This document shows, piece after piece, positions 5,089 to 6,005 of a DNA stretch of 6,005 nucleotides (position 1 is the stretch's first letter; each line of letters opens with the position of its first letter). This stretch comes from Ruminococcus sp. (GTDB lineage: Bacteria > Bacillota > Clostridia > Oscillospirales > Ruminococcaceae). The stretch covers positions 1-6,005 of the forward strand of contig JAILFF010000199.1 in assembly GCA_024697705.1 (NCBI GenBank). Direction: 5' to 3'. The position numbers were made by a program, and so were the translations under genes. The notes beneath the pieces were generated by a model. It saw nothing but the letters and a program-made list of their open reading frames with translations. It did no database searches and was not told the DNA's origin.

Positions 5089-5847
5089 ATGATCCCAGTT
5101 TTGCGTACAGAAAAGCTCTGCAAGTCGTTTTCAAACGGCGGCACTCAGCAGCACGTCATCAAAAACCTTGATCTTGAAATAATGGAGGGCGATTTTACCG
5201 TAATAATGGGGGCTTCGGGCTCGGGCAAGTCTACGCTGCTTTATGCGCTTTCGGGAATGGATAAGCCTACGCTCGGGAAAATCTATTTCGGCGATAAAGA
5301 GATTCAGGACTACTCAAACGATCAGCTTGCGGTATTCAGACGCGGCAACTGCGGATTTGTGTTCCAGGGCATTTATCTGCTCGAAAATCAGACCGTGCTC
5401 GACAACGTGCTGACAGGCGCATTTGCGGTGCAGAGGAATTCTCCCGAGCTTATTGGGCGCGTCAAGGATACTTTAGCCCGAGTGGGACTTGATGAGAAAA
5501 TGCAGAAGAAATACCCGAATCAGCTTTCGGGCGGCGAAGCGCAGCGCGTGGGCATCGTAAGAGCGATAATCAACGACCCTAAGATACTCTTTGCCGACGA
5601 GCCTACGGGTTCGCTGAACTCTGCAACGGGTAGGGAAGTGCTTGACATCTTCACGCAGGTACACGAGAACGGTCAGAGCATCGTCATGGTAACGCACGAT
5701 ATAAAAACTGCGCTCCGCGGCACAAGAGTGATCTATCTGCGCGACGGCGGCGTGATCGGCGAGCACCATATGCCGAAATACGGCACGGACGACCTTAAAG
5801 AGCGCAGAGAAAAGCTTACGGGATTCCTTGATGAAATGGGCTGGTGA
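5089..5847 (+). CDS. ABC transporter ATP-binding protein, MacB/LolD/BceA type
   Basis: The 252-residue protein is a single nucleotide-binding domain of normal length. It has Walker A GASGSGKST (41-49), the Q loop at Gln93 in FVFQ, the signature LSGGEAQR (146-153), Walker B ILFADEPTG (166-174) with catalytic Glu171, and the H loop His203 in VTHD. The ADEPTGSL stretch and the overall length fit ATPases that work with FtsX-like permeases. These are cytoplasmic, membrane-associated engines for export, lipoprotein handling or removal of antimicrobial peptides. The D loop reads SLNSATG, with Asn where many ABC proteins have Asp. I recall Asn here in other clostridial members, so it need not be a defect. 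The permease gene follows after 4 bp, which indicates coupled translation and a shared complex. The upstream two-component pair and repeat array suggest inducible expression. The substrate cannot be deduced. Confidence 0.95.
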   Translation: MIPVLRTEKLCKSFSNGGTQQHVIKNLDLEIMEGDFTVIMGASGSGKSTLLYALSGMDKPTLGKIYFGDKEIQDYSNDQLAVFRRGNCGFVFQGIYLLENQTVLDNVLTGAFAVQRNSPELIGRVKDTLARVGLDEKMQKKYPNQLSGGEAQRVGIVRAIINDPKILFADEPTGSLNSATGREVLDIFTQVHENGQSIVMVTHDIKTALRGTRVIYLRDGGVIGEHHMPKYGTDDLKERREKLTGFLDEMGW

Positions 5848-5851
5848 TAGC

Positions 5852-6005
5852 ATGAAGATTTTCAGATTATCATTATTTAATTTGAAGAAAAACAAGCGTG
5901 AGGCGGCGGCGATTATGTTCCTGACTCTTGTCAGCGCATTTCTGCTGGGAACTTTTCTCTCGTCGGTAACGAATATACCGAAGGTGTTCGACCGCTGCTT
6001 TGAGG
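5852..6005 (+). CDS. N-terminus of an FtsX-like ABC transporter permease (partial, runs off the window)
   Basis: From ATG 5852 the frame is open to the window end, giving 51 residues plus one base. The start MKIFRLSLFNLKKNKREAA, followed by a membrane helix (about 18-40), is typical of clostridial FtsX-like permeases: a short amphipathic basic segment, then the first transmembrane span. Residues after about 40 (VTNIPKVFDRCFE) should begin the extracytoplasmic domain. It starts 4 bp after the ATPase stop, with only a weak GGTGA upstream, so translation is probably coupled. Together the two genes would form an ATPase/permease complex in the cytoplasmic membrane. The total length, which would separate Bce-type (about 650 residues), MacB-like and longer permeases, lies outside the window. 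Confidence 0.85.
   Translation, partial: MKIFRLSLFNLKKNKREAAAIMFLTLVSAFLLGTFLSSVTNIPKVFDRCFE

Noticed and set aside
5473..5895. 140-codon minus-strand frame opposite the ABC ATPase
   Set aside because: It covers the signature and Walker B region of the real ATPase on the other strand and has no domain or ribosome binding site of its own.
2974..6005. A canonical Bce-type bacitracin resistance module
   Set aside because: The kinase has a large extracytoplasmic loop, unlike intramembrane-sensing Bce kinases, and the permease is too incomplete to classify.

Overview
The window reads as a stretch of low-to-middle GC Firmicutes chromosome. The protein flavour (SpoIIE-type phosphatase tail, short CstA, OmpR-type two-component system next to an ABC/FtsX exporter), the AGGAGG-like ribosome binding sites, the consensus sigma-A promoters and TGA used as a stop all fit Clostridia. 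An Oscillospiraceae/Ruminococcus-like gut anaerobe is my best guess, but this is inference from style, not a match. Every gene is on the + strand. I see no tRNA, rRNA, CRISPR array or insertion sequence.

Left part (1-2623). The window opens in the last 37 codons of a SpoIIE/RsbU-type PP2C phosphatase. A 68-bp gap with a weak hairpin follows, then an alpha/beta hydrolase (183-995) with a complete-looking Ser-Asp-His triad. Fifty-five bases later comes a short CstA-family membrane transporter (1051-2514). The hydrolase and the transporter look like one transcription unit, closed by a good Rho-independent terminator at 2585-2623.

Middle (2623-2973). About 350 bp hold no convincing gene but are rich in signals: two predicted sigma-A promoters (the second with perfect TTGACA-17-TATAAT boxes), a repeated 8-mer CATAGTCA around the second one, and a 10-bp palindrome in the predicted leader.

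Right part (2974-6005). An OmpR/PhoB-type response regulator overlaps by 4 bp a membrane histidine kinase that has an extracytoplasmic sensor loop. After a 100-bp gap come an ABC ATPase of the MacB/LolD/BceA type and, 4 bp later, the first 51 codons of an FtsX-like permease that runs off the window. The 100-bp gap holds three 11-bp-phased copies of a GACAAG-like motif upstream of a perfect TATAAT box that lacks a -35 partner at normal spacing. That is the layout expected if the regulator switches on the transporter. The likely reading is a sense-and-respond module: the kinase detects an envelope-acting compound or peptide, the regulator is phosphorylated, and the ABC/FtsX transporter is induced. 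The kinase is not of the intramembrane-sensing Bce type, so the signal and substrate remain open.

Nothing here is clearly a new kind of system. The best leads are the phased repeat array before the ABC genes and the signal-dense region before the regulator.
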